The position numbers and the translations under genes are program-made. Source: Zygnema cylindricum (Eukaryota > Streptophyta > Zygnematophyceae > Zygnematales > Zygnemataceae). From it: 64,000 nt of DNA. This document shows positions 32,938-42,800 of this stretch, piece by piece. A model generated the notes under the pieces. It searched no databases, was not told the origin of the DNA, and saw only the letters and a program-made list of their open reading frames with translations. How positions within the stretch are numbered: position 1 is the first letter of the stretch; the number at the start of each line of letters is the position of its first letter. The stretch is from the NCBI GenBank assembly GCA_037447655.1, contig JBBHKE010001207.1, positions 155,942 to 219,941 of the forward strand. Reading direction: 5' to 3'.

Positions 32938-33392
32938 TCAGAGGTCGCAACCGGGTACCTGAATCCGTACCCGACCGTCACCCGACCGCCCGCGTCGGAT
33001 CTGGAACGGATTCGGGTGCCAAATTTTAGGGGCAGGTCGGATTCGGGCGGGTGATCCACAAAAAAACAAAAAAGTCGAGTACGGTCAAAACGGAAAAAAA
33101 TTGAAGGTTTTGTACTGTCCATATTACCCAACATTATTGTACTTTCTACTCTTGGTATCGTGGGAGATGTACAGTACTGTATCATTAATTCTGTACATAT
33201 TCGGGTACGGGCGGGTACGGGTAGTCGCGAGAAATCGAGTTTCGGTTAACTTTTTTTTCTCGTAAATGCGTATCGGGTAACGGGTAACAAGTTAGGAGCG
33301 TGACATAACCCGGTCGGGTATCAGGTGTTCAGATTTTGAAAAAAATAAAATTGTCGGTTTAGGGTATCTAAATTTTTGACTTTTGCGACCTT
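32938..33392. mobile_element. Third AGAGGTC-terminus element (about 455 bp)
   Basis: Begins AGAGGTCGCAACCGGGTACC and ends TTTTGCGACCTTT. It contains a GGTACGGGTAGTCGCGA block and a GGTGTTCAGATTTTGAAAAA block also seen at 32470-32620. No coding frame is present. Confidence 0.55.
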
Positions 33393-33439
33393 TGATTTCG
33401 GGTGTTCAGATATTGAAAAAAAAAATGTCGGATTCGGAT

Positions 33440-33649
33440 CATAGTTCAAAAGTAGGCGTTTTATGGTAGGCCTTGGGTAGGCGACCGTCCGATGACGTTT
33501 AATTCTCTATCGAACGATGTGCAACTCAACCTTGTTACTTTTTTCTTTCATTTTGCGACCAATACAATATGGGTCTTAAGGTCATATTGTATATTTTGCA
33601 TACAATAGGCATATTGTATGGGCCTACTTTCACCTACTTTTGAACTATG
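33440..33649. mobile_element. hAT-type MITE with perfect 8-bp target duplication
   Basis: 210 bp with 17-bp inverted termini CATAGTTCAAAAGTAGG, flanked by ATTCGGAT at 33432-33439 and 33650-33657. The 8-bp duplication is characteristic of hAT transposition. Short internal CATATTGTAT-like inverted repeats near 33560-33620 could fold. It sits inside a fragment of the AGAGGTC family. Confidence 0.9.
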
Positions 33650-33689
33650 ATTCGGATTGTTAAAATTTTGACTTTTGTGACTACTGCTG

Positions 33690-33950
33690 TACAGAGATGC
33701 GCGCGATATTCTAATCGATAGCGATGCGTGCTATGTGGACGTATCATAGTTCGAACATTCTATAGTACAATACGGTATATTTCCAGCTCTTCGAGTTACT
33801 GACTTACTGTAGTTTGAACTACCGTAATTACAGTACTGTACTGCATCTTCGTTAAATGAGTTTTCAGTATGATCATTACCAGAGTACAGAGCGAAACAAA
33901 ATTGCGCGCTTCGGTCGATACCGACTTGCGATGCCGATCTACCCATGTAA
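33690..33950. repeat. Direct repeat, right copy (about 260 bp)
   Basis: Second copy of 32690-32937, same orientation. Together with the intervening element it suggests a local duplication. Confidence 0.8.
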
Positions 33951-33959
33951 CCGCTCAAG

Positions 33960-34490
33960 TCGCTTCATGAACCCAAGAATCATGTCATGAAGAAACTTGG
34001 CGCAATTGTGGCTATAAACGACAAACTTGAGATACGCCAATTGCTTTCCGGAAGCGGTTAGGGACAAGCTCCTACAAATCTCAATCTTTGCATTTGAAAT
34101 TTTGAACCCTGGGAAGTCGCCGAAAAGTCATGTGGTCCAAAATTCAGATCCCGGAAAGTGACATGCAGAATTTCGAAACGGATATCTCGCCCACTTCCTG
34201 TCATTTCTTTCAAATTTAAAATTTAAAATTCTTAATTCAATCTTCACATTTCAAATTTGCTTTGTTACAAAAATCAAATTTTACTACTCCATTTACTCAT
34301 TCAAATTCTGAGTTGAAAACTTGAAAACAGTATTGTTCAGGATGCGGTTCTCTTGAATTGTAACGAATACGATTCAGCCGTACAATGGCATTGGCAGACA
34401 TTCTCTCGATTGTAACGAGCCAATCAGATTGATCTGACGAGCAATTGGTCGCACCAATAATTTTATATTTTCGCAAACCAAGAACTCGTT
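33960..34490. other. Spacer, nothing recognised
   Basis: AT-rich DNA without coding frames of note. Confidence 0.4.
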
Positions 34491-34498
34491 CACATTAG

Positions 34499-34727
34499 TG
34501 TTGGATTGGCACGTGAATGCCGGTTCAATACGGGGTAGAATGTGATGCGTCACACTCGAATCCGCTTAAAACAAATAGGTACGGACCCGTCAGGCTCTAC
34601 ATCGAGCTGGTGGCACAGTGGTTAGTGCGCTGGCAGCTCAAGTCAGAGGTCCCAGGTTCGAGCCCTTGCCGGCTCACATTTCCCTAGTATGGGACATACC
34701 GAATCCCGGATTTCACGGAAATCAACA
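34499..34727 (+). mobile_element. Solo LTR of the tRNA-bearing TRIM family
   Basis: 229 bp, starting TGTTGGATTGG and ending AAATCAACA. It is flanked by a perfect 5-bp target duplication ATTAG (34494-34498 and 34728-34732). Homologous along its length to the minus-strand LTRs at 2325-2902. Loss of the internal part and one LTR by recombination is the usual explanation. Confidence 0.9.
34604..34676 (+). promoter_or_regulatory. tRNA-like cloverleaf with Pol III A and B boxes inside the LTR
   Basis: Exactly 73 nt with tRNA geometry. The acceptor stem GAGCTGG/CCGGCTC has 7 pairs with one wobble; the D stem GCAC/GTGC has 4 pairs. The anticodon stem CTGGC/GTCAG has 5 pairs with one wobble and a 7-nt loop whose centre reads CTC. 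The T stem CCAGG/CCTTG has one mismatch around TTCGAGC, and the discriminator base is A. A-box TGGCACAGTGG (34611-34621) and B-box GGTTCGAGCCC (34655-34665) are 44 nt apart, as in real tRNA genes. Position 33 is G instead of T and the sequence is repeated within a mobile family, so I call it a tRNA-derived promoter module, not a cellular tRNA gene. Confidence 0.8.
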
Positions 34728-34732
34728 ATTAG

Positions 34733-36230
34733 GCTCTTCAAATTTTCGCGTTTTACCAATTTTTGAATTTTAAATTTTTAACGTGTGGCACACGCCAAAG
34801 TTAAAACAAATAACAAATAACAAAAAACAAAAAAAAAAAACCAAAAACCAAAAAACGAATCCCTTTCTCATTAAAAACTAGCAATGCATGACATTTTATG
34901 TCAACAGCAAAACACAACTATTTCACAAACACGATATGATTAAAGGAAAAAAGTGTCTCTAAGTTATTTTATCTTTGTTTCTCTCCTTCCAAATACAAAC
35001 TAATCGTACTAAATGTAACCATTTTGTAACCATTTAGGTTTTGTAAACGCTTGAAAGATTTAGAAAGTATGTGACGTGACAATGTTGTTGTTAGGGTTTC
35101 TAACTACTTTGAAAACTTCTCCACGCCTTAGTCCCTCTCCAAACTAGAGGGATAAAGAGAGAGAGAGAGCGAGAGAGAGAGAGAGAGAGAAAGGGAGAGA
35201 GGTGTGAGAGAGAGAGAGAAATAGAGAGAGACGCCTTAGTACCTCTCCAAACTAAGTGTCAAAACATTTTTGTCCTCTAGTAATCATTGTGCATATAGTC
35301 ATATAATGCTATTACTCACATTTAATGATAAATTGTAATCTCCATTTCCATTTCCTTTAGATTCGTTTAGGTTGCAATTTTTTTTTTTTTGGTGTGGAAG
35401 GGCGGAAACATTGCTAAAAAGTTTTTTTTCTCTAGGACAAAGATTCTAGTGCTTTTTTTTGTGAGCTTGTTGTACGGCCGTTGAAGTATTGAAGAATTGA
35501 AGGGTGGAAGAGATCAAAGAATTGAAGAATTGAAGAATTGAAAGATTGAAGAATAAACAAAATTGAAGAATTGAAGATCAAAAGTGAAAGGTGAGAATGT
35601 AAATAGAAACAACATTATTAAGAATAGAGAAACAAAAATGAGAGGATGATGAAATTTTTTGATAGGCTGAGAAAATGTCTCTAAAATGTTAATAATTTCA
35701 CAAATATATTGTGTGATGTTCTGTTTTTTTACCACATTCGAAAAACCATTTGTAAAACATGAAAATTAATATCCAAAAATTTAAAAGTTTCAAGACATTG
35801 ACATTTTGAGCCCATCTTCTTTAAGCAATATGAAATATAAACATGCATCAATTCTGTTTTCAACAAAAAACACAAGAAATACATAATAACTCTAATACAG
35901 TCATAAAAATGTGTTCGATATAAGAAAGCATGAACAATATAACAAACTCAATTACAAACATGAAAAAATAAAAAGAAAAAAAGGGAGCATTAAGTCATTG
36001 TCCTACGCTCAAAATTTGACAAATTGACAAATTTGACAACACTTTTTTTTTTAATTCAGAGCTTTTGGGACAACTGTGATTTCTTAGAACCAATGAAACC
36101 AAAGTTTTCTGTTTTTTTTTTTACCGTCCAAAATAAGTTGGGGCCTTAGATTTGAGTTTTAATACTCGGACTTTGAAAATGGTAATGCACTATCTGAATA
36201 TAGTGTTTAATTAAATGATTTCTGCTTGTT
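34733..36230. other. Upstream region of helicase gene 2, microsatellites only
   Basis: A GAGAGA tract at 35155-35232 is flanked by direct copies of ACGCCTTAGT(C/A)CCTCTCC. A GAATTGAA repeat runs from about 35488 to 35580. T-rich runs occur near 35380, 36040 and 36110. No exon was recognised. Part of it is presumably promoter for helicase gene 2. Confidence 0.45.
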
Positions 36231-36239
36231 TTTGTCCTC

Positions 36240-36358
36240 TCACTCCTCCTCCTGTCTCTCTTTTCTCTCCCTCTCCCTCCCCCCCTCCCCCCCCCTCCCC
36301 CCCCCCCCCCCCCCTCTCTCCCTCCCTAATCCACTCCCTCTCTCCCTCTCTCCCCTCC

Positions 36359-36408
<50 letters not shown>
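36240..36408. repeat. Pyrimidine-rich tract, poly-C then (CT)n, before helicase gene 2
   Basis: C runs of up to about 20 at 36296-36315 and 36357-36369, then about 19 CT dinucleotides to 36406. It lies about 110 bp upstream of the putative start codon. Confidence 0.95.
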
Positions 36409-36518
36409 AGAAATATTCTACCAGTACTTTTCAAATTTAAACAAATTAGTTAGACAGGTATGAAAAAAAATTATAAGCGCCATTTTCTGACTTAATGGCT
36501 TTTGTCGTTTTGCAGGCT

Positions 36519-39500
36519 ATGGATTTCCTAAATACCTTTAATAAAGAGGATTTTGTCTCGGATTTTCCTCCAGCAGTTGAAATGGAATTTGAAGAAGAAA
36601 TTTTAGTGGAAGAGGATGATAATGATTCCGTTACCTCCAACGGCGACAGTTTACCCACAGTTTTTATGGATCCCAAGACGATAAAATTCACGCAGGAGAG
36701 GATTTCGCCGTCTTTTAGTCGAGGTCCGAAATCGGACGGCGACCACGAAAGTCGGAGAGAGTCGAAAAGAAACACAAGCAAGAAAAGGTAAGCAAAATTA
36801 AAAGGTTATATTTACTATTATGTTAGCTTGGAGATAGTCATTTGTCAATATGGTCATGCTTATCATAAGTATTTAATATATAGTTTTTTTTTTTCTTTTT
36901 TTTGTGTGTATTTACTATTTAGTATTATTTTTTTTTTTTTTTTTTTTTGTTTTTTTTTTTGTTAAGTTTTTAAATTGAGTAGAATATGTTTTATGTCATG
37001 TGTATAAATTCACACTTAAGTAAAAATGCGTTAGGGAGTATTGGAGTCGTTCATATGTTTGTGGAGTCACGGATATTTGCGGATAAGAATATTTTTAAAT
37101 ATTCGTTTGCCTTGATGCTTTTTTTTTATAAAGCTAGCTATTGCAAATTTTCAGTTCAAAAGAAATGAAAATATTTTTTTTTTAGGAAACTGAAAATTAA
37201 TCAACCGAATTGTCCACGTGCTTTTTATTTTTGAACTGAAATACATACTTTACAAGTTAATACAGTCAATCTTTTCACATGCTTCATGATTCATAACTTC
37301 AACCTGTATTTAAACCTGTTCATCAGATTTTGACCGGTTCATAATTTTTTTTTTCGTATGACTCGACAGCTATGTCGATATTTTAAAACGACCGCCGGGA
37401 AAGAGCTTGGAAGCTTCTCTTACAGAACTAAAAAATGGCTTATCATCTATTCTTGACTATCCACCTATTAGAGTGGTTTTTCACAAAGGTGATTGGTACA
37501 GCCTCGACAATCGACGACTGTGGTTATTTCAAAAGTTTGGTCAACAAATTCCTGTAATACAGGTTTCTGCAGATAAAGAATTTTTTCAGAAGTTGGAGAT
37601 TAATGGTAGAAACCAAGAAGTTCGAATGGATACAAAGAAAACTCATACAGAATTGGGGAGTTTAGAGAGTCATATATTGAAATGGAGTGTGGAACAAATA
37701 TCGAAACCCCGTCTCCTCGTGAATAAGGTATGTCTTTTAAAATATTGTAAAATCTTGTGCCTAAGGTAAGACTTGTAAAATCTTGTGAATATTGTATGTC
37801 TTCTAAAATCCTGTGAACTATGTCTTGTACAATCTTGTGAATAATGTCTTGTTAAAATCTTGTGAATAAGGTGTGAGAGGAGAGAGAGAGAGGGAGAGAG
37901 AGAGAGTGAGAGGGAGGGACAGGGAGAGAGAGAAGGGCACAAGACTTTTTTTATCTGTGTTTGTCTCATTTTACATTTGCTATCTACTTTTTGCTCAAAG
38001 ATTACTTTTTTAAATGTTTACTTTTCACTTCAGAGCTTCTTGAAATAACCGAGGAAACCAAGTTCACAATAAGAGATAAGAGTGGCAACTTTTTGTGCTT
38101 CAAAGACATTTACAACTCAGATGAAACAAAGTATTTTTTTGAAGCGCGATTAGCTTTTTGTGGTGTAAATTGGAAATTGTGTCGTTTATGACCGACCTCT
38201 CACGTCATTTTGTTTTGGGGTTCTCTCCCTCTCCCTCTCCCTCTCCCTCTCCCTCTCCCTCTCCCTCTCCCCCCCCCCTCTCCCTCCCCCTCTCCCTCTC
38301 CCTCCCCCTCTCCCTCCCCCACTCCCTCCCCCTCCCCCTCCCCCCTCCCCCTCTCCCCTCTCCCTCTCCCTCCCCCTCCCCCTCCCCCTCCCCCTCCCCC
38401 TCCCCCTCCCCCTCCCCCTCCCCCTCTCCCTCTCCCTCTCCCTCCCTCAGGTGAAGTGGATCCCGGAGACCTTCAAATCGGTCGATTCCTACCTCCAAAG
38501 TTTTAAAATGCCTCTGATAGAGGAATGCAGAGGAAAATTACAACAAAGTTTGGAGAAAATTTCCTCTCTTCCTTGTAGTCCTGTGAAAATACAAAATTTT
38601 ACAAACGAAAAAGGACAAAATGGTTCTCTTACCGAATTATCTCTTATACTTGTGGAGGATCCACTCGATTGGACAGCATCGGGTATAAAAGTTAAACCCA
38701 CAGATTTGATTTTGTTGTCCAGTATAAGACCTCAAGAGGCGAAGGATTTTTGTCGGCAAGGAGTTGTATATACATTGGGATTAGTTAGGGGCAGAAAAGA
38801 CGAAGAAAACGACGGGAATTTTTGTCGATTTACGGCGACGGTTTACGCCCCAAAAGAATCGCCTGAGATAAATGCTTTGGAAGAGAGTCTGGGAAAAAAT
38901 AAATTTAAGTGGTTTCTTACTGTATTAGATTGTTTAGCGACTCCTCTACGTATTTGGTCAGCTTTAGAAACTCCTTCGATTCGATTGGAGGAGGAGAGTG
39001 ATGACCTAATTGAATCGAATGCCGAAATTCTCGAGGAGGTCATTTGCGACCAGGAGAGTAAAGATGTGAAGAAGGTGAGGGAGGGAGAGGGAGAGGGAGA
39101 GGGAGAGGGAGAGGGAGAGGGAGAGGGAGAGGGAAGGGGAGGGGAGGGGAGTACTCTCTCATATCTTTTGGTTTCTACTATGTCGTGCAGTCTCATTGAC
39201 TTGTTTCTTTTTTCTGTGTTTTTCTTTTCAGTTGTAATGCTGTTTGTGATGTGTTTATTAAGACAGTTTCGAATTTGCCACTTTCTTAAGTATCTTTTTT
39301 TTGTTATTTTTTTTTTTTTTCAGTTTGTCACATCGAGACGTAATAATTATGACTGTTTTGAGGGAGAGAGGGCGGCGGAAAAGGAGAGGGGGAGAGGGAG
39401 AAGGGAAAGGGAGAAGGGAAAGGGAGAGAGCGAGGCTAGAAGAGTGTGGGATCGGGAGAGTTGGAAGGGGAGAGAGGAAAGGGGGGAAAGGGGAGTGGGA

Positions 39501-39855
39501 GAGATGGAATATCTGACTTTTTTGAGAGCAGCAAAATATAAGGTTTCAAATTTATGGCTTTTTAGTACTTTAATTAAATACGACAATTTGTTCTTTAAGA
39601 TGGTGATGTATGCTATATTTTTATGACTAATCATTTTATACTCAGGTATAAGATTTAATTTTCCGTTGAACTCAGTTCTGTATGGTCAAGTTTAAAACCT
39701 AGCGGCAAAATTAAACATTCCTCCTCTTATTTGTTGTTTTCTTCATAAACTTTTGCTACTATTACTACTATTTCTACTATTACGACAGTTACTATAAATC
39801 TATTACTATTATTACTATTATCACTAATATTACTAATTACGACAATTACTACTTT

Positions 39856-39891
<36 letters not shown>

Positions 39892-42800
39892 AACTATTAC
39901 TACTGTTATATACAACTGATACATTAACTTAAATTATAAACTTTTTTTGTGCATTTTTTCAGGAACCTACTTGTGAGTCTCTCTGTGAAACTTTCGACGA
40001 ACTGAAATTTTCTCCGCAAATTCGCCAGAATATAAAAAAAAGCCTCCATTTTTTGAAACCAAGCAAACTTCAGGGAGCTTGCCTTCCAAAAATTGGATCA
40101 ATACCAAAATATCACATATTGGCTGAAGGTCCCAAAGAATCTGGAAAAAGTATTTGTTCTTTATTAGCTATATTAAGCAGATTAAAGGAATACATTCAAA
40201 TCCCCCAGGCTTTATGTCTATGTGCGACAAAGGAGCACGGAATTAAGGCAAGCGGAACTTAAATGCAAAAAAACATTTCTTGTTTTTAATTTTGAAGATG
40301 TTAAATGCATTTGATTCATGGTTTTGTTGATCAGTGTCTCGCGATATCGGAACATTCAAACTTAAACACTAAATGGACTCTTTGCAGGAAATTATTTAAG
40401 CTTGTTTTTTGTTTTTTTTGTCTTATTTGTCTTCAAGAGGATGCACGTTCTTTGTTGAGAGAGAAACATTGTCATTTTTTATGGATATTTTTCTTTTACT
40501 ATTAGAGTATCATAATGGTAGAAAAATGCTATTGTGAAAGTAATCTTAATTTCTTCAGATATCAGAAGATGGGTTTTTAAAAGAAACCGGAAAGAAAAAA
40601 AAACGTCTCGTTGTGAATTTACATTTTTAAGCATTATTCTCCAGGAAACAAGAGAACGGTTAAGGACCTGATTTTGATATTTTGATCTCATATTTTGCTT
40701 CTAACAAGACAACTTCATGAGACTCTGTCCTCAGTAATATAATGATTTTTTTTCCGAAATTACTTTGAGAAGAAAAAAGAGTTAAGAGAGTAGGCAAAAA
40801 GAGGGAAAGGTGAGAGAAGAGAAATGGGAAAGAAGAGGGAAGGGAGAAGCGCGAAAGTAGAGGTAGAGAAGAGGGAAGAGGGAAGAGAAATCAAAGAGGG
40901 AAGGAGAAGAGAGAAAGACAAAATAAATCATCTGATGTCTTACATATCCAGTTATTTGTTGTACTTTTGCAGTTAGAGGCCTTACTAGTACAACTGACAA
41001 GTCAAACGAAGATTTCGGTCACTACAATATTCTCTAATGAAGATGTTTATCAATATTTCTCTCAAATTTCAAGTCAAATCGTTATTGGAATTCCGGGATA
41101 TGTGAAACGATTGATAAGCAAACGGAAAATATCGCCACACAGGATTACTCTGGTTGTCTTTGACGATATTTCATCAATTCTTGAAACTGTAAGCTCACAG
41201 TTTTTGAAACTTTCTCCATCCTCTAATTTTGGTTTCTTTCAATGAAGGTGCCATGGTTTAGAATGAACACTTTGTAAAACTTTTTTTTTAAACTAAACAC
41301 TGTTGTCAAGAAGGAAACATCTCACATTGAATGAAAGAGTACAAGTGGTATTTGATGAAATATTGTGTCTGTTATGAGATGATCACAACCTTTAAAAAAT
41401 CCCTGTATTATACTAATATGAAATGTAGATTAAAAAGTTAAAAGTTGGTTTTTCGGTTCAGGAGGGATACTATGATGATTCCATCAACCTTCTGCGGAGC
41501 ATCTCAAATGGGAAACCACGGTACCAGGTTCGAATTCTATAATATGTTAGTTGAATGTTAACGAAAAGAAAACGCAGTAAAATTCTTCCAAGCAGCTATT
41601 ACTGATCCACTTTTTTTTTGGAGTTCCTTTTTCTGTCACTTCTTAGCTTTGTTACAGTGTATCTGGTGGTAAATTGCCCCTAATGTAATACGTTTGATTG
41701 CTAGATGTCTGTTTTATTTTGGCTGCTTGATGTCGTGTTACTTTTAAGTGTACATCTTAAAGTAAAAGTCTCAAGTCTTTGTCTGGGAGAATAGTTTCCA
41801 CAAATCGAACAGTTGTCCATGACACTTGAAAAACTGTAGTGCATTGGAGTGAATCAGTCTCATCGTTATGTTAAGTTCGTTTATGAGCAGAAAGTGTTTT
41901 TTCTGTTAAATTCTTGCTTCACACGATACATTTGATTGTGTTGCATACTTCATCTTTTTTGGTAAATATTCGTTTCACACGGCATGTTTGACTTTTTACT
42001 TGGTTTTTGCTTTTTTGAAAACCTATTGCTTCACATGGTATCTAAGACTTTGCTTTATATTTTGTTTTATTGTTAATTTTTTGCTTCACACGGTAGATCT
42101 CAATTTGTTTCCTGGTTTTTGCTTTTTCGTTATCTTTTTGCTTCACGTGGTATATTTGACTTTGTTACATTTTCGGAACTTTCTTACCAGGTTCTTCTTC
42201 TTGCGACCACGATAAGTGACAGGACAAAGAAAATTGTGAAGAAGTTGACAAGACAAGTTTTTCGAGTCGTGGTATCTTCGAATGGGGAAACTCGAATGGA
42301 GGTTGTCTCAACCACTGATAATTCGTCAAGCTCTACAAGTGCTATAGCAAGTGATTTCAATCAGAAAGTTGAAACTATACCGAATGATGATCAAATTTTT
42401 GATCCGCCATTGTCTATATATGAGAGATCGTTATCTGAAATGGCTCGATTGTACTGCAAAAGTCAAAGGTTGAATGACTCCCAGATTTTGGCTACAAGCA
42501 ACATTTTTAAGACGCTATTGTACAGAAACGACGATTTTGGAAACAATTTTGGAGTAGGAGATGAGGCAGGAAGTTCAGAAACGACATTTTGGAAAAAACG
42601 GATACAGTTAATACAAGGACCTCCTGGGACAGGGAAAACTTCCACTGTTGCAACATTATTGTCTATAATATGTTCCTCTGGGTTTCGAGTTTTAGTTTCT
42701 GCACCTACGAATACTGCCGTCTCGGAAGTCGCTTTACGTCTACTATTTTTTTTTGATAATTTTGGACCTATTCAGTTTGGGCAGTATTTGGAAAAAGAAG

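Larger units (their letters stand above)
36519..39074 (+). other. Gene 2 exons 1-3: N-terminal modules
   Basis: Exon 1 encodes an acidic stretch ([17 protein letters not shown]) then a basic end. Exon 2 carries an unrecognised compact module around [19 protein letters not shown] and ends [17 protein letters not shown]. Exon 3 (residues about 210-417) is the plant SEN1-like helicase N-domain: [44 protein letters not shown] and [12 protein letters not shown]. Gene 1 preserves the end of exon 2 and all of exon 3. Confidence 0.75.
39963..42250 (+). other. Gene 2 exons 4 to early 7: degenerate Dbp5/DDX19-like DEAD-box RecA1
   Basis: Residues about 418-640 follow the Dbp5/DDX19 pattern in order: FDEL and KPSKLQ (Q-motif region), GPKESGKS (Walker A, Lys kept), [11 protein letters not shown] (motif Ia region, PTRELA lost), [10 protein letters not shown] (TPGR region), [12 protein letters not shown] (DEAD replaced by DDIS), [12 protein letters not shown] (the GHQDQSIRI region of Dbp5), LLLATT (motif III SAT replaced). 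No RecA2 follows. Gene 1 has the same block with FDDITTIF and LLLATK, so the degeneration predates the duplication. It is likely a pseudo-ATPase used for RNA or protein binding (inferred). Confidence 0.75.

Noticed and set aside
34604-34676. A genuine tRNA-Glu gene
   Set aside because: The sequence recurs within LTRs, lacks T at position 33 and shows internal duplications in other copies. It is treated as an LTR component.
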